Shown here in pieces: positions 15,222-22,628 of a stretch of 33,516 bases of DNA. This stretch comes from JBGTNQ01 sp964646785 (lineage in GTDB: Bacteria > Patescibacteriota > Minisyncoccia > Phycocordibacterales > Zambryskibacteraceae). The stretch is from the NCBI GenBank assembly GCA_964646785.1, contig CAZYGU010000006.1, forward strand, positions 1-33,516. The letters are read 5' to 3'. Every line of letters begins with the position of its first letter. The stretch's first letter is position 1. The translations under genes and the position numbers were made by a program. The notes under the pieces were generated by a model that searched no databases, was not told the origin of the DNA, and saw only the letters and a list, made by a program, of their open reading frames with translations.

Positions 15222-16232
15222 ATGAAGAAAAAAACTGAAAAGGCACCAAAAGAGACTACGAGCAACATCGAAGACACCATCAGACAAATTAAAACAAAAT
15301 TTGGTGAGGACTCAATCATGAAACTTGGAGAAAAGCCTCATGTTGATATCAATGCTGTCTCAACAGGATCAATCGGACTCGACTCAGCACTCGGAGTTGG
15401 CGGGCTTCCACGTGGAAGAATCATAGAAATATTTGGACCAGAATCATCAGGAAAGACCACTCTCTCCCTCCATGTTATTGCTGAAGCACAAAAACTTGGT
15501 GGTATTTGCGCATTCATTGACGCTGAACATGCAATGGATCCTGAATACGCGAAGCGTCTTGGTGTAAAAATCGATGAACTTCTTATTTCTCAACCTGACA
15601 CCGGTGAACAAGCACTTGAAATTGTAGAAAGTCTTGTGCGCTCAGGAAAGATGGATGTTATTGTTATCGACTCAGTAGCGGCACTTACCCCAAAAGATGA
15701 AATTGAAGGTGACATGGGAGCATACCATGTTGGAAAGCAAGCGCGTCTCATGTCACAAGCGCTTCGTAAGCTTACTGCAATTGTTGCAAAAAGTAAGACT
15801 ATTGTTATCTTTATCAATCAAATTCGCATGAAAATTGGCGTTATGTTTGGAAATCCTGAAACTACCCCAGGAGGAAAAGCACTCAAGTTTTACACATCAG
15901 TACGACTTGATATCCGCCGTATTGCCCAAATTAAAAAGGGTGAAGAAATTATGGGAGGGCGTGTACGCGTGAAAGTTGTGAAAAATAAAGTTGCGGCACC
16001 ATTCAAACAAACAGAATTTGATCTTATGTACAATGAAGGTATTTCACGAGAAGGAGAAATCATCGCTCTTGGTGAACGGTTTGATGTTATTCAAAAAAGC
16101 GGGACATCCTACTCATATGGTGAAGAAAAACTTGGACGTGGATATGATGCAACACGACAATTCCTCAAAGAAAACAAAAAAACTGCAGATGCAATTCTTA
16201 AAGAAATAAAAGTAAAACTCAAAGAAATATAG
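15222..16232 (+). CDS. recA: Recombinase RecA
   Basis: This 336-residue protein has the RecA ATPase core: Walker A at 72-79 (GPESSGKT), Walker B in VIVIDSVAALTP, loop L1 around DEIEGDMGAYHVGKQARLMSQALRKL (read as two parts), and loop L2 around FINQIRMKIGVMFGNPETTPGG. It forms the strand-exchange filament and induces any SOS response. The N-terminal helix (NIEDTIRQIKTKFGEDSIMKLGE) is normal. The C-terminus is basic and lacks the acidic tail that damps RecA in E. coli. It is the last gene of the ftsK unit; a structured RNA gene follows on the same strand. Confidence 0.98.
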   Translation: MKKKTEKAPKETTSNIEDTIRQIKTKFGEDSIMKLGEKPHVDINAVSTGSIGLDSALGVGGLPRGRIIEIFGPESSGKTTLSLHVIAEAQKLGGICAFIDAEHAMDPEYAKRLGVKIDELLISQPDTGEQALEIVESLVRSGKMDVIVIDSVAALTPKDEIEGDMGAYHVGKQARLMSQALRKLTAIVAKSKTIVIFINQIRMKIGVMFGNPETTPGGKALKFYTSVRLDIRRIAQIKKGEEIMGGRVRVKVVKNKVAAPFKQTEFDLMYNEGISREGEIIALGERFDVIQKSGTSYSYGEEKLGRGYDATRQFLKENKKTADAILKEIKVKLKEI

Positions 16233-16269
16233 CTTGCAATTTTTTTGCACTATCAGTAGCATACAAAAT

Positions 16270-16512
16270 GGATCTAGTACGGAGAGAAATCCTTTCATGG
16301 AGTACTCTAAACCAACGTCCGAACACAAGGCCGGACCGAAGCTAAAGAGAGGAGTTCCTGTCTTAGAAGACAGCGAGGATCCAAGAAAGGTTCCGAACAC
16401 GTCGAAGCTAGTATCGGAAATCTGGCGCGCTCGCCTAGACGACCGAACGATTGGGATTCGTATATTCTCTGTATTTATCCACCACGGGCACTCCACCCGT
16501 GGTTTGTCTTTT
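16270..16512 (+). ncRNA. Structured RNA gene of unknown family, with its own terminator
   Basis: The ~211-nt RNA (16270-16480) has ends that pair over a long interrupted stem: GGAU-AGU-ACGGAGA-AAUCC (16270-16292) with GGAUU-UCUCUGU-AUU-AUCC (16454-16480). Inside are clear hairpins: CTGTCT/AGACAG, GGATCC/GGTTCC and GGCG/CGCC. The motif TCCGAACAC...CGAAGCTA occurs twice, about 65 nt apart. A terminator follows directly (ACCACGGG, 16481-16488, with CCCGTGGT, 16496-16503, then TTGTCTTTT). There is no plausible protein. A 5S-like reading was considered and dropped. 6S-like is possible given the closed ends, but unproven. Confidence 0.55.
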
Positions 16513-16522
16513 ACAAAAAATA

Positions 16523-16908
16523 CACAAAAAAGATCCGCCTACTCCAAACTGGAGGGCGGACCTGAGTGAGCCGAAGCTCTTTATGTACTGCATTCCCTTT
16601 CGAGAAATTATTTCGGTCCCTGATGAAGATTGGATTCCGGGTCCAATCTCCATCAGGTCGTCGCTATGGGTGGCCCTTGGCCCAGTCATCTTATGATGGT
16701 GCGAATCCCACCATAAGGGCATCTCGTTTTCGGTCTGAGGAGGCTAGATGCTTTCACCTAGAGACCTATCCCTGTCTTTAGTTTAATTTTTTTCGATGGC
16801 TCGTACCGGGAAACGTCTCCCCATCGCTCCTATATCCTGGATTGCTCACAGTCAGTCGGAGATCGTCACGTGGTCTTGGCTGTATACCTCATACCACACT
16901 GTTCGATA
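16523..16908 (-). ncRNA. Structured RNA gene (~375 nt) of unknown family, highly expressed from a strong promoter
   Basis: The RNA runs from the promoter at 16942-16915 to the terminator at 16560-16523 (TCCGCC / GGCGGA, inner CTCCA/TGGAG, then TTTTTT). It has a 5' hairpin GTGTGGT/ACCACGT, CGATGG/CCATCG enclosing GGGGA/TTCCC, an A-rich single-stranded stretch (16782-16795) and GGTCT/AGACC enclosing a GAAAGCATCTA loop. GCCC/GGGC encloses CTTATGGTG/CACCATCATAAG. Further helices are a 16-bp stem CCTGATGGAGATTGGA / TCCAATCTTCATCAGG, and GAGC-TTCG-GCTC. The size suits RNase P RNA or tmRNA, but I cannot find the hallmark sequences of either. Part of it echoes 23S rRNA domain VI. Confidence 0.6.
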
Positions 16909-16914
16909 ATAAAT

Positions 16915-16942
16915 ATAATACCATAATCATTTGATTTGTCAA
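16915..16942 (-). promoter_or_regulatory. Strong sigma-70 promoter of the minus-strand structured RNA
   Basis: On the minus strand TTGACA (16942-16937), a 16-nt spacer and TATTAT (16920-16915) predict a start near 16908. Confidence 0.8.
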
Positions 16943-16999
16943 CAACATACCATCAACACTTCTTTAGATCCATTAAAAATGGCTCAACAACGCCACCAA

Positions 17000-17027
17000 T
17001 TGACATTTCGGAGTAAAAGGCTAGAAT
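17000..17027 (+). promoter_or_regulatory. Sigma-70 promoter of efp
   Basis: TTGACA (17000-17005), a 16-nt spacer and TAGAAT (17022-17027) predict a start near 17034, about 45 nt before the efp start codon. It diverges from the RNA promoter at 16915-16942. Confidence 0.8.
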
Positions 17028-17078
17028 ATGCCTCTACCTGAATACGGGTTTACTATTTAGTCGTTTATACATACACCT

Positions 17079-17657
17079 ATGGCAATGCTTGATTATAGTG
17101 AAATCACTGAACATAAATTTATTATTCTCGATGGGGCACCTTACGAAGTGCTCGACTCTCATGTATTTCGAAAGCAACAGCGAAAACCAGTTAATGCAAC
17201 AAAACTACGAAATGTTATTACAGGAAAAGTAACCGAACGATCATTTCATGTTTCTGAAAAGGCAGAAGAGGCAGACATCACCACAAAAGAAGTAAAGTAC
17301 TTGTACACAAATAAAGGTGAGTGGTGGTTTGCAGATCCAAAAAACCCTGCTGATCGTTACAAACTTGAAGAGACAATGATTGGTGACAAAGGAAAATACT
17401 TAAAGCCAAATGACATTATCGAGGCGATGGTGTTTGATGAGAAAATATTTGGAGTGAAAGTACCAATTAAAGTTGATTTAAAAGTTACTGAAGCACACCC
17501 TGCAGTAAAAGGAGATACAGCAAAAGGAGGCTCAAAGATTGTTACCCTTGAAACCGGCGCCACAATTAGTGTTCCTATGTTTGTAAAGGAAGGAGATATT
17601 CTTCGAATCAATACAGAAACTGGTGAATATACAGATCGATTAGGAAGTAGTTTTTAA
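17079..17657 (+). CDS. efp: Elongation factor P
   Basis: This 192-residue protein has the three EF-P beta-barrels: a KOW-like N-terminal domain (~1-65), the central OB domain (~66-128) and the C-terminal OB domain (~130-192) ending in INTETGEYTDRLGSSF, the EF-P signature. It relieves ribosomes stalled at polyproline. The domain I loop that carries the modified residue in other bacteria (PGKG in E. coli) reads FRKQQRKPVNATKLRN here. The tip is therefore Gln/Arg/Lys, and the usual lysyl- or rhamnosyl-modification chemistry is uncertain. I see no epmA/epmB or earP in the window. It is monocistronic. Confidence 0.96.
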   Translation: MAMLDYSEITEHKFIILDGAPYEVLDSHVFRKQQRKPVNATKLRNVITGKVTERSFHVSEKAEEADITTKEVKYLYTNKGEWWFADPKNPADRYKLEETMIGDKGKYLKPNDIIEAMVFDEKIFGVKVPIKVDLKVTEAHPAVKGDTAKGGSKIVTLETGATISVPMFVKEGDILRINTETGEYTDRLGSSF

Positions 17658-17678
17658 CCTACTCTACCCTCTTCTTGT

Positions 17679-17966
17679 TCAATCTTGTTCAAGTGGTGAA
17701 TTATGTTTCTTTGGAAAAAACACAAAAACAAGGAAGCCAACAATAAATCCAACTAATGTCCAAAATGCGAGAATAGCATACGGCTCTGATGATGAACTAA
17801 GAGAAAGGTGAAGTGTCTCAAATAACACCAGGGGTGAAAATAGAACTAAAATAAACGGATCAGCAAGACACCCTGTTTGAAGTGGGCATATGATTTTTAA
17901 AAAAAATATAAGTATTGCGAGCGCTGCGGTAAACCCAGCCCCTCGAAACGCAAAATGAAGATGCAT
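17679..17966 (-). CDS. Small membrane protein, three helices
   Basis: This 95-residue protein has hydrophobic segments at about residues 10-30, 37-55 and 65-86. A Cys pair in the first loop (CPLQTGC) and a polar tail (FFPKKHNSPLEQD) are also present. I do not recognise the family. It is convergent with efp and closed off from rpsR by the perfect inverted repeat at 17982-18019, which lies upstream of its start, so it needs its own promoter; I do not see an obvious one. The CPLQTGC pair could be a structural disulphide. Confidence 0.6.
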   Translation of the reverse strand: MHLHFAFRGAGFTAALAILIFFLKIICPLQTGCLADPFILVLFSPLVLFETLHLSLSSSSEPYAILAFWTLVGFIVGFLVFVFFPKKHNSPLEQD

Positions 17967-17981
17967 AGTAATACTATTGTA

Positions 17982-18019
17982 CTACAAAAAACTCCCCCAG
18001 TTGGGGGAGTTTTTTGTAG
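17982..18019 (-). terminator. Terminator of rpsF-ssb-rpsR with an 18-bp perfect inverted repeat
   Basis: Positions 17982-17999 are perfectly complementary to 18002-18019 (core ACTCCCCCA / TGGGGGAGT, T runs on both strands). It lies 3 nt from the rpsR stop codon. Confidence 0.9.
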
Positions 18020-18021
18020 CT

Positions 18022-18219
18022 TTATCGAGAAAGAAAAGGTAGTAAACCAAGAAATCGAGATCGCTTGATTGCTACAGCAAGCTCTCTTTGTTGTTTTGAT
18101 GAGATACCTGTCTTCTTTCGTGAAATAATACGAGCATGAGGATTCATGAACTTTTTCAAAAGTTCAGTGTCCTTATAATCGATATGGTTCACATTCTGCA
18201 TGTTAATTGTTGGTTTCAT
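18022..18219 (-). CDS. rpsR: 30S ribosomal protein bS18
   Basis: This 65-residue protein has the compact S18 core: IDYKDTELLKKFMNPHARI, RKKTGISSKQQRELAVAIKRSR and the end FLGLLPFLSR. S18 binds the 16S platform next to S6. The protein lacks the N-terminal extension seen in longer homologues. It is the third gene of the classic rpsF-ssb-rpsR operon, 14 nt after ssb. Confidence 0.96.
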   Translation of the reverse strand: MKPTINMQNVNHIDYKDTELLKKFMNPHARIISRKKTGISSKQQRELAVAIKRSRFLGLLPFLSR

Positions 18220-18233
18220 ATATTCTCTATTAC

Positions 18234-18680
18234 TTAGAATGGGATATCGTCGGGATTAATTTCTTCTTCTGGGTACTCAATAGCATCAGGTACTTTTTCT
18301 TGAGCTGGTGCATTCTTGTATGCCGGAGTATCTGTTGGTGCTCCACCAGCTGCAGGACGAGGTCCAAACTGAACTCGGTCGGCAACAATTTCAGTACGAT
18401 AATTTTTCTTACCGTCAGCGCCGTCCCAACTTCTTGTCTGCATCCTTCCTTCAACTAACACAGAGCTTCCCTTTTTAAGATACTGCCCTGTTGTTTCAGC
18501 CTGGCGACCAAACACAACTACATTATGATAATCAGTTGATTCCTGTCTGCTACCTGCTTTGTCTTTCCATACCCGATTCGTTGCCACTGAAAAAGTAGCA
18601 ACCTGGATACCTGAAGGTAATGCCTTCACTTCAGGGTCTCTTGTAATATTCCCTATAACGATAGCTCGGTTAAAATACAT
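18234..18680 (-). CDS. ssb: Single-stranded DNA-binding protein
   Basis: This 148-residue protein has an N-terminal OB fold (residues 1-108: NRAIVIGNITRDPEVKALPSG, YHNVVVFGRQAETTGQYLKKG, SVLVEGRMQTRSWDG), a Pro/Ala-rich linker, and the acidic C-terminal tip EEINPDDIPF that docks RecA, RecO and other partners. It protects single-stranded DNA in replication and repair. It sits between rpsF and rpsR (14-nt spacers) as in many bacteria. recA and recO, both partners, are also in this window. Confidence 0.97.
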   Translation of the reverse strand: MYFNRAIVIGNITRDPEVKALPSGIQVATFSVATNRVWKDKAGSRQESTDYHNVVVFGRQAETTGQYLKKGSSVLVEGRMQTRSWDGADGKKNYRTEIVADRVQFGPRPAAGGAPTDTPAYKNAPAQEKVPDAIEYPEEEINPDDIPF

Positions 18681-18694
18681 ACTTGCATTATATA

Positions 18695-19183
18695 CTACGC
18701 AATCATTGCATCAATGCTCTTATCGAGTTCTTCTGCTGGAACAACTTCTACAACTTGTGGATCAACCAAATCAGTGAGAACTGATTCTGGGGTTACCTCT
18801 TCCTTCGCTTCACTGACATCAGCTGGTTGAGAAATAAAAGTATTTTCTCGAACAGTTTTTATTGCAAGGTAACGAAGAATTGCTTGTATTGCATCAAGTT
18901 TGCTTTTTACAACAAGAAGATTTTCTCCTGTCATTTCAAACTTAATCCAACCAAAGTATGCGCTAGTAAATCTTTCATTACGTGTGCCGATGAGTTTAGT
19001 CATCTCATACGCAAGATGTCGAAATTTAGGGTTTTCTTCAGAGATAAGCTGTCCACCTGCATCATCAATCAATTTCTTGATTTCTGATACATATTCAGGA
19101 AGCTGTTCCTCGGAAATGGAAGGGAGCAATAGATAGCCCACTTCATAGACCCTAACATCGGCGAAATCTGTATCTGTGGTCAT
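18695..19183 (-). CDS. rpsF: 30S ribosomal protein bS6
   Basis: This 162-residue protein has a ferredoxin-like S6 core at ~10-105: VRVYEVGYLLLPSISEEQL, KLIDDAGGQLISEENPKFRHL, and FTSAYFGWIKFEM followed by a helix LDAIQAILRYLAIK. The C-terminal ~50 residues are an acidic extension (SEAKEEVTPESVLTDL...) longer than in E. coli's unmodified form. It binds S18 on the 30S platform. It is the first gene of rpsF-ssb-rpsR, with a promoter 47 nt upstream. Confidence 0.95.
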   Translation of the reverse strand: MTTDTDFADVRVYEVGYLLLPSISEEQLPEYVSEIKKLIDDAGGQLISEENPKFRHLAYEMTKLIGTRNERFTSAYFGWIKFEMTGENLLVVKSKLDAIQAILRYLAIKTVRENTFISQPADVSEAKEEVTPESVLTDLVDPQVVEVVPAEELDKSIDAMIA

Positions 19184-19223
19184 ATTCGGACATTCCTTAA
19201 ACTATTAAATCTCCGTAAAGGAG

Positions 19224-19258
19224 ACCACGATAGTACCATAAAGATTATTTGCAGACAA
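19224..19258 (-). promoter_or_regulatory. Promoter of rpsF-ssb-rpsR, with a short leader hairpin
   Basis: On the minus strand TTGTCT (19258-19253), a 17-nt spacer and TACTAT (19235-19230) predict a start near 19224. The ~40-nt leader begins with a hairpin TCTCC/GGAGA (19210-19224). Known rpsF leaders carry an S6:S18-binding hairpin, but I cannot confirm that motif here. Confidence 0.65.
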
Positions 19259-19266
19259 GACACTGG

Positions 19267-20061
19267 CTATAGGCTGATTTTGAACCTTTTGAGGGCATTT
19301 TCTACTAGCTTTTGCTTCACCAATTCAAAGTTTTCTCCTCGTATTTCAGCTATCTTTTTTACCACTTCAGATACATAGGAAGGTTCGTTTCTCTTCCCTC
19401 GATATGGCACCGGAGCAACATATGGGGCATCAGTTTCAGACATAAGCAAAGAGAGTGGTGCCATTCTAATTACCTCATCATAATCATGAGTAAATGTGAC
19501 AACCCCCGTAAACGAAAGTGAAAAATCGATATGTAAAAATCTTTTTCCTACTTCCATTCCTCCCGCAAAAAAATGAGCATTTCCCCAAATTTTTTCACCG
19601 AATTCTTTTTTGTAGGATTCTAATACATCTAATGTATCTTCATATGCACCTACTCCTCGACAATGAAGCATCAGTGGTTTACTGTATGTTAGTGAAAATT
19701 GAATTTGTTTTTCAAATAATTCTTTTTGTCTCTTCTTTTCTGAATTCAAATCTCCTTCCAATCGAAAATAATCAAGCCCACATTCACCTACCGAAACCAC
19801 CTTTGGATGATTCGCTAAACTTTCAAACTTTTCTGTTTCAAATGTTTGGTTAGTATCATCAACAGGATGTACCCCAATACATGCATAGATATTTTTGTTT
19901 AAATCAGCGAGAGCAACTGCTTGTTTTGAAGTTTCAATATCAGTTCCAATAGTTATCGTATAGGTATTCGTTTTATCCAACCGTGAAAGAATCTCTTCGC
20001 GATCTACATTGTACTGAGAATCAGTTAAGTGTGAGTGTATGTCGAGATACTCAGGATTCAT
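19267..20061 (-). CDS. tatD: TatD-family metal-dependent deoxyribonuclease
   Basis: This 264-residue TIM-barrel hydrolase has the TatD ligand set: HSH in YLDIHSHLTD (residues ~6-9), the bridging Glu in SVGECGLDYFR, a His in LMLHCRG, a His in NAHFFAGG, and the Asp in SETDAPYVAP. These bind two divalent metals. The family acts as 3'-5' exonuclease or as D-aminoacyl-tRNA/phosphodiesterase-type hydrolase. It comes 29 nt after metG, a very common pairing in bacteria, and is the last gene of the ileS-tatD run. Confidence 0.95.
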   Translation of the reverse strand: MNPEYLDIHSHLTDSQYNVDREEILSRLDKTNTYTITIGTDIETSKQAVALADLNKNIYACIGVHPVDDTNQTFETEKFESLANHPKVVSVGECGLDYFRLEGDLNSEKKRQKELFEKQIQFSLTYSKPLMLHCRGVGAYEDTLDVLESYKKEFGEKIWGNAHFFAGGMEVGKRFLHIDFSLSFTGVVTFTHDYDEVIRMAPLSLLMSETDAPYVAPVPYRGKRNEPSYVSEVVKKIAEIRGENFELVKQKLVENALKRFKISL

Positions 20062-20090
20062 AAGTTTGTAATTGCGAATATAAAAACCAA

Positions 20091-21545
20091 CTAATCTTTA
20101 CGAAGAAACAGTGGTGACACTGGGGATTTATTCTCATGAATCAAGGTAATAATTTTTTCTGATGTTTCTGGAAGAAATGGTTTTAATTCTTCAGCAACCC
20201 CTCTTAACTCGCCTAATAAATACAAAACATCTTCTTTTGCTTCTAGTGGGTTTTCTTTTATTTTCTTAAATGGCTGCTTCATCTGGATATAACCATCCAT
20301 CTCAATAATCCTTGTCCAAATCTCATCAACTGCTAATTTGAGATTAAAGCCGTCAATATTATTTTCAATTACTACACTCCTTTTAGAAACATAATTCTCG
20401 AGTTTTACACCATATGTTTCCGCCATTTTCATAATTCGCGAAGTGAGATTCCCAAGACCATTTGCAAGTCCCGCATTATAAGCATCTTTAAATCGCTCCA
20501 TAGTAAATGGACTGTCTTCAAATGTTGAAATTTCTCGTGCTACAAAGTAGCGAAGTGCATCTGCACCGTATTCATTCACTATGTCATAAGGATTGATAAC
20601 ATTTCCAAGAGATTTAGACATCTTGATACCCCCCTCTCCAGTCACAAAACCATTAATAACAATTTGTTTTGAATTTGGAAGTCCTGCGGCCATAAGCATA
20701 GCTTGCCACATCGCTGATTGCTGACGGAGATTATCTTTTCCTGCATATTGAACTGGAGTACCTTGTGTCCAAAACTTTTCAAATTGATCTATGTTCTCTG
20801 GCCAACCAAGTGTTGAAATATAGTTTACTAACGCATCAAACCATACATACATCACATGGTTTTCATCTCCAGGAACCGGAACACCCCAAGACATTTTTTC
20901 TTTGAGTCGCGAGATTGAGAAATCTTCGAGACCTCTCTCTACAAATGCTTTTATCTCGTTAAATCGAAAATCAGGAATCACAAAAGAAGGATTTCTCGCA
21001 TAGAATGTAAGAAGTTTTTCTCCAAATGCAGAAAATTTGAAGAAGTAATTTTCCTCCGAAATGAGTTCAATATCCCGATTAGGATGAAGAGGACATTTTC
21101 CATCAACAAGCTCTGAATCAGTTTTTTCTAACTCACATCCAATACAATACTTAACTTCATAATTTTTTTTATATATATATCCTTCCGCATCGCACCTACG
21201 CCAGAATTCTTGTGCAGCTTTTTCATGGTGTATATCTGTTGTTCTCACAAAATGAATATCCTCTGAAACACCTAAAGCCTTAGGTAACTTTTTGAATGAC
21301 TCTGCATATTCATCAACATAATCCTTCACATCCTTCCCTGCTTTCTTAGCTTCATCATAAAGCTTTTGCCCGTGTTCATCCGTACCAGTATTAAAAAATA
21401 CATCATATCCTCGTAACTTCTTCCAGCGCGCAATAATGTCAGCACGAATTATTTCCATAGCAAAACCAACATGTGGATCACTATTTACATACGGAAGTGT
21501 CGTTGTGATATAAAACTGTTTTTTTTCGCTCTCTTCACTCTTCAT
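20091..21545 (-). CDS. metG: Methionyl-tRNA synthetase
   Basis: This 484-residue class I synthetase has a HIGH-equivalent PHVGFA (residues ~22-27), a zinc knuckle CIGC...CPLH at ~135-155, KMSKS within IKMSKSLGN (~312-316), and the helical anticodon-binding domain to the C-terminus. It charges tRNA-Met for initiation and elongation. The C-terminal tRNA-binding/dimerisation domain of longer MetRS is absent, as in many compact genomes. It sits 10 nt after the AI-2E-type permease gene and before tatD. Confidence 0.97.
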   Translation of the reverse strand: MKSEESEKKQFYITTTLPYVNSDPHVGFAMEIIRADIIARWKKLRGYDVFFNTGTDEHGQKLYDEAKKAGKDVKDYVDEYAESFKKLPKALGVSEDIHFVRTTDIHHEKAAQEFWRRCDAEGYIYKKNYEVKYCIGCELEKTDSELVDGKCPLHPNRDIELISEENYFFKFSAFGEKLLTFYARNPSFVIPDFRFNEIKAFVERGLEDFSISRLKEKMSWGVPVPGDENHVMYVWFDALVNYISTLGWPENIDQFEKFWTQGTPVQYAGKDNLRQQSAMWQAMLMAAGLPNSKQIVINGFVTGEGGIKMSKSLGNVINPYDIVNEYGADALRYFVAREISTFEDSPFTMERFKDAYNAGLANGLGNLTSRIMKMAETYGVKLENYVSKRSVVIENNIDGFNLKLAVDEIWTRIIEMDGYIQMKQPFKKIKENPLEAKEDVLYLLGELRGVAEELKPFLPETSEKIITLIHENKSPVSPLFLRKD

Positions 21546-21554
21546 ACAATATTA

Positions 21555-22598
21555 TTAAGAAGACGATCGTTTCGATTTTTGTTTTTCAAAATCATTTAAT
21601 AGTTCAATCAAAACAGCAGCTAGAGGAACAGAAAGAATGATCCCAAGAAAACCTGCAAGTTTTGCCCCAATGACCAAGGCAAGAATAGAGATAATCGGAG
21701 GTACTCCAACTACTTTCTTCACTACCATCGGATAAATAAGTTGGCTTTCAAATTGCTGAATAATAGTAAACAGTCCCGCAACAATAAGTGCAAACGTGAA
21801 TCCTTTATCCATGAATGCAATAAGAATCGCGGGTGCAGCAGCAAGAAAAGCGCCGAAGATAGGAATGATCTCAAAAATACCCGCAAGAAATGCAAGAAGA
21901 AGAGCCTGTTTTACCCCAATCAGGGTGAGTCCTAGGAATACCAGCACAGCAACAATAATTGCAAGAAGCACCTGTCCTTGCATCCAGAGACCAATTTTTT
22001 CTTTTGAGCGTTTCCAGAGATCAATAATATAGGGTTCATATTGAGCAGGAGCAATAATACGAAGAAACTTCCCTACTCCATCTTCTTGCACAGCAAGATA
22101 AAATGACAACACAATAATAAGAAGGAAACTCAAGATTCCTCCAAAAGCGAGATCAACAGTGCCAAAAAATCCACTAGCCAACTTTTGTCCTACAACATTC
22201 AAACTATCCATCACAGCAGGAAGTGAAAAACTATTCGAAAGTCCTCCAAGGAATGAATTGGTGTTCTCAGCAGGAATAAGAACTGATGATGTTGGCATCG
22301 TTTTTAATACATCACTGAAATCACCTATCAGAGGAATGAGGAAAAAATAGAACGATCCAACAAACACAGCAGCAGTACCAAGATAAATAAGTAATACTGC
22401 TGGCACTCGTGGAATTCTTCTTTGAACAAACCATCGTGTACCTGGTTCAACAGCAGAGGCAAGCACAATTGCAGTCAAAATAACCATGAGTACATCACGG
22501 ATCAGAAAAAAAACATAAAACAAAATTAGAATAGAAACGAAACGAATAATCGTTCCGGATGTAATACTGATACTCGTATGTGGTCCTTGGTTTAACAT
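21555..22598 (-). CDS. AI-2E-family transporter (PF01594)
   Basis: This 347-residue membrane protein has about eight hydrophobic segments. It shows the typical AI-2E N-terminus (ILFYVFFLIRDVLMVILTAIVLASAVEP) and the C-terminal repeat region with the conserved IIQQFESQLIYPMVVKK and LIGVKQALLLAFLAGIFEIIPIFG segments. The family contains the TqsA/PerM permeases and also Na+/H+ antiporters. With no LuxS or Lsr nearby, quorum-signal transport should not be assumed. It lies between the M16 peptidase and metG, with spacers of 30 and 9 nt. Confidence 0.92.
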   Translation of the reverse strand: MLNQGPHTSISITSGTIIRFVSILILFYVFFLIRDVLMVILTAIVLASAVEPGTRWFVQRRIPRVPAVLLIYLGTAAVFVGSFYFFLIPLIGDFSDVLKTMPTSSVLIPAENTNSFLGGLSNSFSLPAVMDSLNVVGQKLASGFFGTVDLAFGGILSFLLIIVLSFYLAVQEDGVGKFLRIIAPAQYEPYIIDLWKRSKEKIGLWMQGQVLLAIIVAVLVFLGLTLIGVKQALLLAFLAGIFEIIPIFGAFLAAAPAILIAFMDKGFTFALIVAGLFTIIQQFESQLIYPMVVKKVVGVPPIISILALVIGAKLAGFLGIILSVPLAAVLIELLNDFEKQKSKRSSS

Positions 22599-22628
22599 GA
22601 TTCTATAGCAGTATGATACACCTTTCAG

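Noticed and set aside
16358..16460. Possible 5S rRNA on the plus strand (TTCCGAACAC, GAAGCTA and a closing stem GAGTTCC/GGGATTC)
   Set aside because: Helix III and the loop B/C pairing expected of 5S do not form; instead GGATCC pairs with GGTTCC. The ends are better explained by the longer closing stem at 16270-16480.
16560..16900. Displaced 3' end of 23S rRNA on the minus strand
   Set aside because: Some blocks match domain VI in order, but the invariant sarcin-ricin loop is missing and the normal 23S gene runs off the left edge 16 kb away. I kept it as an unassigned RNA and mention the similarity.
21555..22598. Quorum-sensing AI-2 exporter
   Set aside because: The family name is historical; there are no luxS or lsr genes nearby, and the family includes ion antiporters.
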